DNA of 64,000 nt, taken from contig NC_088777.1 in assembly GCF_954871325.1 (NCBI RefSeq), positions 8,967,366-9,031,365 on the forward strand, read 5' to 3'. A program made the translations under genes and the position numbers. Every line of letters starts with the position of its first letter. Position 1 is the first letter of the stretch. The notes under the pieces are model-generated. The model searched no databases, was not told where the DNA came from, and saw only the letters and a list, made by a program, of their open reading frames with translations. Origin of the DNA: Gordionus sp. m RMFG-2023 (Eukaryota > Nematomorpha > Gordioida > Chordodea > Parachordodidae). Of this stretch, positions 36,590 through 48,300 are shown piece by piece.

Positions 36590-37209
36590 ACCTACACTTT
36601 ATTCTGAAATAGAGTCAAAATTCTATATTTGGCTAGAAGTACCGTTTGATCTTTACGGTAGATTCCTGCAAAAGGATTTTTTAAGCCCAATCTTACCCCC
36701 TGGCCCCGTGGTAGATACAAACTTTTAAGACCCATAACCTGGGGTGTTTCAGTGGCACAATTTCATTGAAATGAAAATAAATGTTAAACATTAGATAAAT
36801 TAAATATAATTGGTAAAAATCAATCCCAAAAATACGAATAATAGAGAATTGAAAATTCTAGGATTTCGACGCCCTTTTCTTTCACCCTAAAATTCTACCG
36901 TGAGTTGAAAGCCGCCATAGAATAGTAATTTTTTGATTATTTCTTGCTATTTAAGTTTCAATTTCCTGGATTTTAAGTAATAAAACAACTTATGATTTAT
37001 ATATTTTTAATTATGCATTGTTTCTGTGTTTATATATTTTGACATCGCACGATTTGGCAAGTTTTTGGTTGGACCGTACAAGCTTGTCCGATACGGAATA
37101 ATTTTTTGTAAACGAATAAATCATAAATTTGCACGATTTTAGGTTTAAATCAAATTGCAAAATAATTTTATATTTATGCTCGATTAAAAAATAAATAAAT
37201 ATATATACA

Positions 37210-37690
37210 TATGCCTCAGTCCAACCCTACCTTATTCATTAATAAGCTTAGGGCCAAACCCCACCCTGCCTGCGACTTGTTGGAGCTCAACCAAGCTGAA
37301 AAATTTTCTAATTCCCCTTTAAATATTTCTGACGTCATGGATATTAAAGATCCGCAAAGCCCGACCTGGTACCCGATGCTGGGTAAAAAAAATTAACTGG
37401 TCGAATAATTTTTTTAAATATATGTATTTGATTGATATTTCATAGAAATGATAATCCACATAGTAAAGTGTTTTTGATATAACCAACTCCCCAATATTAT
37501 AAATAGTTGTTTATTTTGGTGTTCAATAACATACATTTCGGGTTAAGCCTTGAATTTAAAATAAATAAATTGAAAGCAGGGTCGGGCAACCTTAGTAAAA
37601 AATTGAAACCGGGCTGGACAAAAATTTGGCCCGGTCGGGTAATGACTAAATTACCACCGGGGTGTGCCGGGCCTAGAAATTTTGCCATTT
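37210..37690. repeat. Worn GC-rich interspersed repeat
   Basis: Two GC-rich patches (37210-37400, with CCCCACCCTGCCTGCGAC; 37570-37690, with GGCCCGGTCGGGTAATGAC) flank an AT-rich middle. The layout resembles the GGCCCG-ended hAT-like elements at 2820 and 19949. The ends could not be paired. Short open frames here on both strands arise from the skewed composition. Confidence 0.35.
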
Positions 37691-37989
37691 GCAAACTTCT
37701 ATATCTATAGGATAAACAAACACAATTAAAAAGATAAGAATAATTTTCGACCTAAAAATTTTAAAGTATTTTCTTATTCCTGTTTGATTTTTTCCTTTAA
37801 AATTTTATTTTCCACTGATCATTCGGGGTAGTTCCGCCCCCTCCCATTTATCAAAGATCTTTTATTTATGTTGGGGGGGGGCTAGGAGCAAAAAGAAGAG
37901 AAAGAACATTCCAAAAAATAATTTTAATAGAATATTATTTTTCTAGGGAAAACTTTTATTATCTTTTTAATTTGTTATTAAGGTCTTAT

Positions 37990-38366
37990 ATAAGCGTATT
38001 CAGAATTTTTCTATAGGGGGAAGGAGGAAAGTATGATTTGGTAGGTCTTTTTCGCCATATATTGGAGGTATTTAGGGCCACTTATTGAAGACCTTTGACT
38101 ATATTATATTTTTATAAAAATGATTTTGGATTTTCACTATTGTTTTTATAAAAATTTTGAATTATAGTCGTTATTTTAATAAAATTATTAACTTTTACTA
38201 ATTTTATTTCAAATTATTGTTTTTAATGATATCTATCTTGTATCCATTTTTAGGAAGGGTGGGGAAGGGGGTGTATGCAGGAGGATGTCTACATAAAATG
38301 ATACAAGAATAGGCAAATTTCCGATGGAGAAGGAAATTTCCCACTTCCTCTTGGTTACACACCTGT
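37990..38366. repeat. Short hAT-like element related to 32208-34356
   Basis: Left GCGTATTCAGAATTTTTCTA with a G-rich stretch, and right TGGTTACACACCTG preceded by AAAATGATAC and CAAATTTCCGATGG. The right arm aligns with the right arm of the element at 32208-34356 (TAAAATGATATT, CAAATTTGCGAT, GGTTATGCGCCTG). It is non-coding, and boundaries are approximate. Confidence 0.5.
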
Positions 38367-38858
38367 TTACATATTTTATTATAGTACTCGATTATATAAC
38401 ATTTATTATGGAAAAGAAAAGGTAATAAGGATCAAATATATAACGAGACAGAAATATTTATTTATAAATCTTAAAATTCTGAAAAATTTTATTTTTTTTA
38501 TTATCTATGTTTGATTTATAACTCGATAATTTGTATAAATATTGATAAGAGTCGATAATTTTGTAATAATTTAAATGTATATCGACAATCAATTCAATTT
38601 AAAAATAAATAAATAATTATTTTAAAATTTTTTGTTATTAGAAAATAATTAAATTACAAAAAAAACGGAAAAAAAATAATAATATATTTTATATATTAGA
38701 AAACTTTGCTAAATACAAATGGATTATATATATTTTTTATAACAGTTTTAATAGTTTAAATTTTCTACAATAACAAATTCGTAAAAAAAGATGTCATTCA
38801 AAATATTAAGAAATTTAATCTTTTTAATAAAAAGAAGAGCAAAGCTTTTACGCTTTTA

Positions 38859-39336
38859 ATGGCCAATGCCATTTGTGCAGTATACGCAAAAGATATTTTT
38901 AACATAACAGATTGGACCGGTCCGTCTAACCCCCAGGAGGGCTTTTCTAACGATTCTTCGAGATATTTTTGGAACCAACAATCATGGAATTCTTCTCAAC
39001 AAACTTTTCTCATTCCAAATATATCAATATTATCAACAGTCACCACACATACATCTTATCCCCATTCTGTCACTGACAAAGTTAAGCCCTGGCAAAAAAA
39101 TTTTACTCAGAATTCACCTTCGCACGAACTCAATCTAACCCAAATTCTGGGTTCCAAACAATTGGCGCACAAGGTGCTCATTCCTATAACCGTTATTTAT
39201 TCTGTGATTCTGATAACAGGGCTGCTGGGAAATCTACTGACCTGCGTTGTCATAATCAAAACAGCGTCATTGCATACCGCCACCAATTATTATTTGTTTA
39301 ATTTAGCCGTGGCGGATTTATTGTCACTCATCATAG
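38859..39336 (+). CDS. GPCR exon 1: outer N-terminus, TM1 and TM2
   Basis: The first in-frame ATG at 38859 starts about 100 residues of outer N-terminus with N-glycosylation sites (NIT, NDS, NSS, NIS, NFT, NLT), then TM1 (LIPITVIYSVILITGLLGNL) and TM2 (YYLFNLAVADLLSLIIG). The donor ATAG|GTTTTA follows 39336. Open frame continues about 100 bases upstream without an ATG, so an upstream start in another exon cannot be excluded, though none was seen. Reading past the donor gives only a short tail and a stop. Confidence 0.9.
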
Positions 39337-42300
39337 GTTTTACCATATATATTTTTAGTGTATTTATATACATATATACCAGACCACTATTAATAAATAT
39401 CGGTCGCTTATTATACTGTTGGCACAGGAGACGCTGGTGCTATATTGTATATGCCATAATATTTAACAAAAACAACTTATATTATGTAATTTAGATTTAG
39501 AAATTAAATATTTTAACTCCATTTTACACAATCCAAAATTAGATGAAGAAGATTAATTTCGACAAAAATGGAGATAGACAATATAACTATTCTCTATAAT
39601 TCTTATAACTATTTAAAAGAATCTTATGGTCATTAAGAACGACAAGTTTTGAATCCATTTATATTATTAGAAAATTAAGGGATCACCTTACAGAAACTGG
39701 GGTGGGTGGGGGGTGGATGTTATGAAAATGCCCCTTTGTGTATAGTCAAATCTGTCTATGGCACGGTTAGAACCAAAATATTTGCCCAACTTAGACAGTT
39801 GCCCAATTTATCAAGACTTTTTACTTTAGAAAAAATACATTTTACCATCAGTTCGAGTTTTAGTATAGCAAAAATGTTCAACCTTTTTCAAATTTGAGGA
39901 AAATTATGCATTAATATGTAGTATTGAGATCAGAGATCTTCATTGGTCTTGCCTGGCCTAGGTTCGCAGTAAAAACAAAAAATTCTCAAGCCCATAATAA
40001 GTTCTAAAAATTTTGCCCAAGCCAGGCCCAACCCATATCAAAAATATAATTTATTGCATTCAATGAAAATGAATAATATTTTAGTGTATTTAGTTTGCAA
40101 TATTAAAATTTTTTATTACAAATAGAAGAAAAAATTTGCAATATTTCTTTGATCTAGCAACTGTTTTAAATATGCTATATTTAAACGAAATTTTTTTAGG
40201 CCCAAACCCATTAAATATTTAAAGAATCCCAGGCCTGGCCCAGACTCGCTAGAAAATATAGTATTAAGGCCCATACCCGACCCTGAAACTTTGAATTACA
40301 CTATTTTTAATAACAAAATTTAATCGAAATTTATAGGGTAGTTACTCTATTTATGTTGCAATATATTTCCGGTTAAAGACTTTCAAAAAATTTAAAAATC
40401 GCTCTCAATAGAATTATACGAAATTCATAAATTCCTTAACCCAATACGACTTACAAAAATATGTTTTATTTGCTTGGAGTTTGTTAATGTCTTCTATGGA
40501 TTTATGAATATTGTAAAATAATTCCTTTAGAGATATTAAATCTTTTAGCATAATCTCTTTGAGTTATAATGTTTTAGAAATTTAATAACCTTAATTTTCT
40601 TAATTAACGATAACGCCTTATACTTGTTTTCTTTATTAATTTTGTTATATGACTCTGAATAGTTTTAAATAGATGATAAAATTTTATAATATAAATGAAT
40701 GAATGCAACAAAAACAGCAAATGCCCACTTAATAGAGGTCTTGTGCAAATGGACAAAATATTAAATTCTGCAAGGTAGACATTTGCCCAATTTATCAAGG
40801 CATTTTTACATAGTAGTTAATAGGAATATGAATGGGGCTCGGAATGGTGGTCAAATTAGTGAGATGACCAAATTATCAAGAGCCAAAATTAGGCAACCTT
40901 GTCTGTATATATACGTATGTAAGTATGTTTTTTTTCTAAAAGTGTGAACATTTTTTTAAGATATTTTAAGATACCATCTTGTCATATAATATATACCATT
41001 TTATAACAAAAAAGAGAGCATTATCCTTTTAAACTTAATTACTACTTATTTATTTATTTTAAAAATAGCTTTAATTAATGTCCATTTTGAACTTATTAAT
41101 TATATATGATTTTTGAATGACTATCGCTAACGAGCACGTGATTATTTTTTCGTTAAATAAAATAGGAAAGTTGAGAAGGAAAGAACGAATGGCTTTCTCG
41201 CTGAGAGTTTGTTTTAAACAAATTAAAATACTTTATCATTTATACCTTCAGAATTTAGATAAAAATAAACAATAAAATAATTTTAAAATCAATAAGGAAT
41301 AAAATATTTTGTGATTTCCAGGGGTTATTACTCCATTTTTTTTTCTCTATAAGAAAGAAAGAAGGAAAGAAAGATTGCGAAAACGTTTCAAAAAAAATTA
41401 TCACTACTTATGAGGTGATAGATCCTCTATCTGTAATTAATACAATCTTGATTCGTTAGGATTTCTAATTGCAGGTCCATGCCAATGCTTTTGGCGACCT
41501 AAAAACCCCCAATTTATCTAAACTTTAAAATAAATAAATCATTTTCGACATTTTCAAAATGGGATTCGTGAATGAGCAGATTAGAATATAATGTAGGTAA
41601 TATTTATACAATATATAAATAATTTGTAATAAATGTTAGAAATAGGAAAATATTAAGCATAATTTATGTAATATATATATCTTTATAATAGCGGTCATTT
41701 GCCACTGTCTTAGTTCTCTATTTAACTTAATCGGGACTCCATTTCCTAACTCTATACTTAGTTCCACCATTGATACGTGTTATTCTTACTTTTTTTGGTT
41801 AAAAATTTAATTCATTTTCTTCTATAAATGGTTTCGCTTTGTCATCGAAACAATTTGCCAAGGGGATAAGAAATTTATATAAAATAATACTTATAAATTT
41901 TCTCCAAAAAATATTATAAATTGTGACAATAACCAATTAAACTATTATTTTTTTTTTCGAAATTCAATTGTTTTAAAGACCTATTGGTTTTAAGTCAAAT
42001 GATTCTTATCTAATTAACGATTGTTTATTTGCTTCCCAAAATGATAACTTAAAGTCCTTCAATAAAATATTACAATGGCACCTAAAAGCCTCCCCACCCC
42101 TCCCTCTTCCCCCAAAAAATACTGGCTATGCCTATGAGCGGTCCTAGAAGCCTTTTTCAAAAGAATATAATGGCTAGTGAAGTTTAATAAAATAAAATGG
42201 CACATCTTAAATTAAGATCTGTAATTAAAAAAAAATCAATCCGCCTGTCCGTTCCTTCCATTCTTAGCTAAAAATTTTGTTTAACTTTTACCCCCCCCCC

Positions 42301-45300
42301 CTCCCCTAATGAAAAATTATTTGATGTTGATTCGTCTCTTAATTTATTTTAATATATATTTTAAAAATAAATGCTCATATCCACAGAAAAATATTTTCAC
42401 CCTTCCCCCCCTCCTTCTCCTAAACCCATCGTTTTAAAAATATCTTTAACCGGTCGCCCCGCTTAAGATATGAGCATACAAAAAACCCACTTATTTCAGA
42501 TCTATACCTTAAACTGACAAACTAAAAACAATTAGAAAATTAGCCTATGCCAACCAAATCATGGTCATTTTTAATTATTTCGATAGACAAAATATATTAT
42601 AAACGAAGCTTATATTAATAATGCTGATTGTGGTCCAACTTAAGGAAATTATTTTTAATCACATGACCATGTCAGATTTGACAAATTATTAATAAAAAAT
42701 GATTTAATTAAATCAATATATCATCAAATCAATATATCATAAAAATAACCCATATATCTCAAACCTTTAATTAACCCTAACCTATATCCTCCTAACCGTT
42801 AACCCTAATTACTTATTTTAAAAAAGAAATTTCCATAACTTGCTGATTTTTTGAGTTAGGTTATTATCATTAATGCTATGTTGATAAATCCAGGGCTCAA
42901 TTTCCGTTTTTTTAATATTAAAAATGAGATTTTTATTAATATAATGGGGGAAAAAAATTAATTTTATTTTTGTTAATTGGATTATATACATATTATTATT
43001 TATTTTGACACTCTTAAAATTCAAATAAAGCAATTAAAGTAAAAGATAAACCTAAATTTAGACAATGCTTTATTTTTAAATTTCTAAATTTTTTTTAAAA
43101 AAAAAGAAAATAAATTGAAAGGGAACATTAAAAAAAAAGATTATTCCGCGAAATACAAAATAAAATATTTAAGAAATTATTGTTAATTGCTAGGGATATC
43201 CGATCCGCAATTTTTTTCATTGATCCAATCTGTCATTGAAAATATTTTCTAAAAACCGGTCTGATCAGGTATTGAAAATATTTTTTAGAAACCGATCCGA
43301 CCCGATATTGATATTAAAAACCGATCTGAATTTTTAATTAATAAAAAATTGCTTGTGAAATGTTATATTTGTTTAATTTTTAAGCTTTTGGAATATTTAT
43401 TTTAAAAATTTTTAACCAGAATATTTATATTACTCCATTTATTTTCTTATAGAATAAGAATTCCAAAAAGTCTTTATATTTTATATCTAAAACGTTCTCT
43501 TTTCAAAATTCTAGTAAGGTCAATGTTTATGTTAGAAGAAGAATAAATTATTTTTTTTTCATCAAAATTTCAGATTATTTTTAATCTCGATCTTACCCTG
43601 CATTCATAATTAGTGCGAATTCACAGCGAAGTATATAAAAATACACAAAAATTCAGCATATTTTGTATATTTCGCCAAGAATTTATGCCAACTTGTATGC
43701 AGGGTAACCCCTCATTCACAGTTTGCTCGAATTCGCGGCAGATGATTTAAAAATACAGGGTGTTATTTATATAATTTACCACCAAATCTCTCTAACAATG
43801 AATGAAGAGTAAATCATACATTGTTATTAACCCATAATTATGTTATAAATATGATCGTATTTCATGAATATTTTATCAAATTCAAAATACCTTTATTTAA
43901 GTCCCTTATAAAAAAAATGTTAAAAAAGATTATGGGGTGTGCCAGGGATAAAATTTATTCTATTTACGCGATTGATCAATCTTATTATTTATTTTAAAAA
44001 AAAATTAGGATTGAATCGATTTTTAAATGATATCGAGCCGATCCGAATTTATTTAGATAATGATCATTATCGGTGGCGTTCCGATTCTGATATATTTCCG
44101 ATCCAATATATTGGACAGCCCTAATAATTACAAAAGAAAGAGGAAATAATGTGGTATTAGATTAAATATAAAATTTAATTATTATAAATTAATGTAATTT
44201 CATTTTAATTATTTTTTAAACCAACATTTATATTTTGTCCACTTTTAAAAAAAGTGTAAAAAAAATAAAAATAAATTAAGAAAAATATGTTTAATAATTA
44301 TTTAAATTTTACGCGTCTAGAATTTATTAAAAATACAAACAAGGGATGCTTAAAATGAATAGTAATTTTTTTTTGAAAAAGAACTTTATAAAAAATAAAA
44401 CTCTTTTGAGTTTGACAAAAAAAAAGGACATTTATAGAAAAAAAAGGGATAAAATTGTAAAGAAATAAAAAAATAACTAGAACTTATCCGACCTTATTTT
44501 TTTGATCTTCTAAATCGATAAAAATGAGAATTTCTATGGTTTAAAACACCCTAATCTTTATGGAGTTGTCAAAAGTTACTCTAAAAAAAATAATTAGTTA
44601 GAAGGGGAGGGGGCAAAATTTTTGAAGTAGAACAAATAGTTAGGCACTCATAGAAATTTTTGCTATTTTTATCAAAAGTTTGTAGACTATTTTTATATTT
44701 AAATTTTAACCCTAAACGAATTATAAATTCTGTTTTTTTTCCATAAGTCATTAATACTAAATTTTGTTTAAGTCGACCTTTCATCTATTCTCTGGTACTC
44801 AATAGAACTCTCTTTAGTGTAGAGAATGAGACCTCACAAAAAACCGCTGATACATGATGAACCTTTATACAATTTCCTAAATGCGAGCTGATTTTTTTTT
44901 ATACATAATATTTACTATATTTTTAAAAAATTATGTTTCTTTAACTTCTGCAGCCAATAATCCTTTTGCTGTTTTCATTTCATTATGTAACGTTTCCACA
45001 TTTAAGTTTAATAATCATTCCAGTGGGGAGGGGGATAATGTATTAAAACATGATAGAAGATTATAATCATCTTGTACAAATCTATCTAAAAAACGATCTA
45101 CAAAGTAATCAATTATTTTATAAAAAATCTTGAAGATTTATGGGCGTTTTATGTACCCTTGATGATTTTTGAGGGATGAGATTAAATATTCATATAAGTT
45201 TCTCAGCCTTAATTCTTATAAAATCTAAAGAATTATTACTTTTATTTTTTAATATATTAACTGTGGAATCGATACAATTTTTAACATCCAATATAATAGT

Positions 45301-48300
45301 ACCTACTGACTGTAGATACTTATTTAGTGGAGTTATTAATATCTCATAAATGAAAATGGCCAATATAATGTACTTTATATTAAAACACTGAGATAAAAGA
45401 CCAGTGGCTTCGACTAAATCATGAGACCTCTGAGCTAAGAGTTCTATGATACGAGATGTTTATAAATGACCAGTCTACTTTTGGTCTTGATCTGTATCGG
45501 GCCTAATTTTTCAAGCCCGGCCCGGCCCGAAATTTTTTTAAAAAGTTTTGCCGGCCCGGCCCGAACCCAAATTTTTTTTAAAAAGTTTTAAAGTAGAAAT
45601 GATAACAATATTATTATACTAATTTTGAACCATAGGATGCAACTTGTGATTGTAGCAATGTATACAAGGTAATTTTATCAATTTTTTTGAAGTGGGTTAG
45701 AAGTGATAACAATATTATTATACTAATTTTGAACCATAGGATGCAACTTGTGATTGTAGCAATGTATACAAGGTAATTTTATCAATTTTTTTGAAGTGGG
45801 TACGTACTTCTCTATTTTGGATAGACATGACTTTTGCACATAATATGCCTGGCTTATTATATTCGATGAATTGATATTTAATTCATTAAGTTGCTTTAAA
45901 ATACATTTAATAAGCAGAAAGACATTGTAAAATAATGATTTATTAAATTTTCTTGTATTTCTCCACAAAAAATATAAATAATTATGCTCAGGTTTTAACT
46001 TGTCTATTAATTTTTATAAATTAAATAATTAATATTTTTCTGAAAATTTTGTTATTTTCATTTAGATTTAATTGTTAATAGTGAATTAAAATTTAATAAC
46101 TAATTAATTTTTTTTAAATTTGGAGGCCGGGGCCCCCTCCCCCCGTGACTACGGCCCTTAATAATATTTTATATATATTTCGGGGAAAAAGAAGGGGGGG
46201 GGGTGGTTGTGTAGGGAAGAAATTTATATTTGCTTAAAATGATATTTAAGAAGGTAAATTTGCTGTGGGGGGGGGGAGAAAATTTTCCACTTTCTACGTG
46301 CCTCGTGTCAGGACTAACATACTTTGTTAATTTTGCCTGACTAGTTTATTTTTTATGATTATTCTACTCTTTTATTGAAAATATGTTTAAATAAAAATAA
46401 GATTTTGGCAAGTAACATATTTAATATTTCTTAAAGTTTTTGATTTTGATTTTTATTCGTATTCGATATAAATATATGCCGTATTGGGATATGAAATCCA
46501 TGGGGATTTGTAATCTTTCGATTTTGAATCATTTGCCGAGGGTCGATTTAAAAAATTTTAAAGTCCAATTTAACAGGAAATGTATTGAATGTGTAGAGTA
46601 CCTACCTTAGAAATTTTAGATTTTTTTTTACCATAAACATTTGTATATATTTTTTTAAAAAAAATTACAGCTAAAATCCATATAAAAATCAATATAAATT
46701 AAGATTAGTTGTAAAGTTCATAGCAGAATGGTTTTAAATTCACCGACGTGGGTACTCTACACAGGCTGAAACACATATCCGGTTAAATCAACTTTAAAAT
46801 TTTTTAAATAGACCCTCGGCAAATGATTTGAAATCGAAAGATTACAAATCCCCATGGATTCCATATCCCAATACGACATACATTTCCTTCAAAAGATAAT
46901 TTAATACGATATCTCAAACAATTAAATACAAACGAATATATAAAAAATTATAAATTTAGTTGCGAGATATTCAGTTTGTCGATCGAAGAGAAATTTGGGG
47001 TATCATTTTACGAGTAGGGTTTTTTGGGAGGAACGATGGAATGGTGAGATAATGACCGTTGTTTGATATTAGAAGGTGGTGGTTTTTTATACATTACCAT
47101 ATTCTTAAGGCCATGACCAAAATCTAAACTTTAGCAAATATTAAAATTTTAATAAATCGTATAAAATTTTCTGAAATTATGTTTTGGTCATGGTTTTTAT
47201 TTACATTTAAAATAGATTATTTATTTTTTTCTCATTAAAGTTTCGAAAGTTTGTGATTTTTTTTTGATATTTTAGAGACGGCCTATTGAGTTACAAAGAT
47301 TAAAATGTTTAAAATAATTATCTAATTAATCAATCACAAATCACACACACACTTTAAAAGATTTCGCAATTTAAAAAATATTTATATAATCTTAAGATTG
47401 GCAATTTATTTTTAATCAATATATTATTCGAATCGTAATCATTAATCATTTATAAATAGGAAAAACATTTGTCACTTAAAAAAATATTTTTTTTTTAGGA
47501 AGGAAGGGAAGGAAAGATTATTTTGAGTTCCAATCCTCATAAAGCTGGCCTAAGAAATTGGAATATTTTTTTTGTAAATGACCAGAAGGAGGCTAATAAT
47601 AATGAATTTATTTTTGGTTATTTACAAGATCACAATCGAAAATTCAGGTGTGTAAAGTCCAACACAGCCGTGTTATCATTCTTCAAATGAGTATCTCTAT
47701 ATCATTTATGTTACGAAGTGTCAAATCTTTAAATATTATCTAAATTAAAATATAAAGGATTTTAGTTTTAATTTATTATTAAAATTGCTAATTTAATGAA
47801 TAAAAATTGGGGATTTTTTTTTTATAAATGATTTGGCTGCCCTATAAATAATTAATTAATTTACCAATAATATTCCTATTTACATATACGAATTATGAAT
47901 TATGCATCTAATATTTAAAATAAATTGAATGCATTAAATTCAGGAGTGTGTCGTTAAATTATCCTAAAATTTTTGGTATAAACTAAAAAAAAAGAAGGAA
48001 AGATATGTCATGCAGTATCGTCTGGGGGGGGGGAGCGTAGGGGTAGCCTTCTGAAAAATTTGAGCCCTCTCAAAATTTCTAATTTTTTTTATAACCACTA
48101 AATAAAAAGGTCATTTTGAATAATGTTAACTAAAAAAAGAGGCCATTTTGGAAAATGTTAACAAAAAAAAGACAATTTTGAAAATAATTTTAAAAAATTT
48201 TCTTTGAGTCCCCTGAGATTGTAAAGGCTAGTGATGCCCCTGATGTCATGGATTGACTAATTTCTTTTAAAATAGTGGATAAGAAAATATTGAAAGAATA

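Larger units (their letters stand above)
34595..38858. other. Intergenic stretch upstream of the GPCR gene
   Basis: No coding exon recognised. It holds MITEs at 35423-35590 and 35650-35833, a 19-base C run at 36571-36589, GC-rich worn repeats at 37210-37400 and 37570-37690, and a short hAT-like element at about 37990-38366. An open frame at 36106-36354 is a low-complexity string and is not called. Confidence 0.5.
44575..46310 (-). mobile_element. Worn hAT of the 32208 family, with insertions and a duplication
   Basis: Minus-strand transposase pieces are in order: 45723-45968 (SSNIISQAYYVQKSCLSKIE, CIHCYNHKLHPMV, resembling the DDE/'YDGA...VHC.AH' region), about 45250-45460 (RIIELLAQRSHDLVEATGLL, then LNKYLQSV) and about 44700-44830 (TLKRV, GRLKQNLVLMTYGKK, the C-terminal domain). 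The G-rich arms at 44597-44625 and 46190-46300 (with GCTTAAAATGATATTTAAGA) match those of 32208-34356. Inside lie a GGCCCG fragment (45485-45590) and a 104-bp tandem duplication. Many breaks; long dead. Confidence 0.75.

Noticed and set aside
42770-42812. CCCTAA-like words suggesting telomeric repeat
   Set aside because: Only irregular TTAACCCTAA-type words with no regular 6-base period; taken as chance.
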